Shown: positions 20,467 to 20,573 of the stretch, one piece after another
Position numbering within the stretch: the stretch's first letter is position 1
How the letters are laid out: each line of letters begins with the position of its first letter
IMG/VR virus record: IMGVR_UViG_3300029258_001677
Coordinates: 1 to 20,573 of that record
DNA from: a virus
Length of the DNA stretch: 20,573 nucleotides
Direction: 5' to 3' (one strand)
Position numbers and translations under genes: made by a program
The notes under the pieces: generated by a model
Databases searched by the model: none
Told to the model about the DNA's origin: nothing
What the model saw: only the letters and a program-made list of their open reading frames with translations

Positions 20467-20573
20467 CAGTCCCATATCGCCTCGGTCTCCCGCTTGTTAG
20501 CCATATCAGCTGAAATGATCTTTGATAAATCATAATCCTTGTAAATTTCCCCTTTGGATTTCTTGCCTCTAAT
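20466..20573 (-). CDS. C-terminus of an unidentified protein (runs off right edge)
   Basis: The frame is open from the window edge to TGA at 20466-20468 and encodes 35 residues: IRGKKSKGEIYKDYDLSKII, then SADMANKRETEAIWD. It is hydrophilic and Lys-rich. Nothing identifies the family. It is the only support for a gene upstream of the small membrane protein. Confidence 0.5.
   Translation of the reverse strand: MRGKKSKGEIYKDYDLSKIISADMANKRETEAIWD

Noticed and set aside
1-20573. tRNA, rRNA, integrase or phage end/attachment sites
   Set aside because: I saw no cloverleaf sequence, rRNA segment, integrase/transposase gene or CA-ended phage terminus in either strand; these may be outside the window.

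Overview
The window is part of a Mu-like (transposable) phage or prophage. Every gene I can support lies on the minus strand, so transcription runs from high to low coordinates. Genes are packed tightly, with many 4-nt ATGA stop/start overlaps and good Shine-Dalgarno sites. The head genes are of Mu type: DUF935 portal, gpF, gpI protease with nested scaffold, gpT capsid, gp36 and gpG. The tail genes are of non-contractile siphophage type: tail-tube proteins, a frameshifted chaperone pair and a lambda-type tape measure, with no sheath gene. This combination recalls B3/D3112-type transposable siphophages. Base composition is near half G+C by eye. The host is not identified; a Desulfobacterota-like or similar environmental bacterium is only a guess from the repeat families. 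Transposase, MuB, repressor and attachment ends are not in the window.

Layout in transcription order: (1) 20573-16631, early/accessory block: C-terminus of an unknown protein, a small membrane protein, a DUF5131 (phage Gp37/Gp68-like) Cys-motif protein, a zinc/SANT-like/HTH protein, small Cys-rich and membrane proteins, a possible winged-helix protein, a Gam-like nuclease inhibitor and a Com-like zinc ribbon. (2) 16630-16480, an untranslated, highly structured block (hairpin, two copies of a 22-bp repeat, strong terminator) that could be a small phage RNA. (3) 16446-14452, lysis and small membrane genes: Amidase_3 endolysin, 34-aa membrane peptide, 3TM holin-like protein, DUF2730-like protein. 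(4) 14455-5997, packaging and head: small and large terminase, portal, gpF, protease/scaffold, decoration protein, capsid, LEM/HeH-like protein, gp36. (5) 5992-1, tail: gpG, terminator, two related tail-tube proteins, chaperone with -1 frameshift, tape measure, and a distal-tail protein running off the left edge.

The most unusual feature is that most of the larger gaps between genes hold degenerate, word-like repeats. At least five word families appear (GTTCA, TTGTCCG, GTTTCG, AATTGAGG, AGCTGATAG). Several are arranged as long imperfect inverted repeats. Two copies have become the C-terminal tails of proteins, and one supplies a start codon. A second notable feature is a clear A-AAA-AAG slippery site. 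It joins the tail chaperone to a 107-codon Cys4 extension that has no start codon suitable for independent expression.
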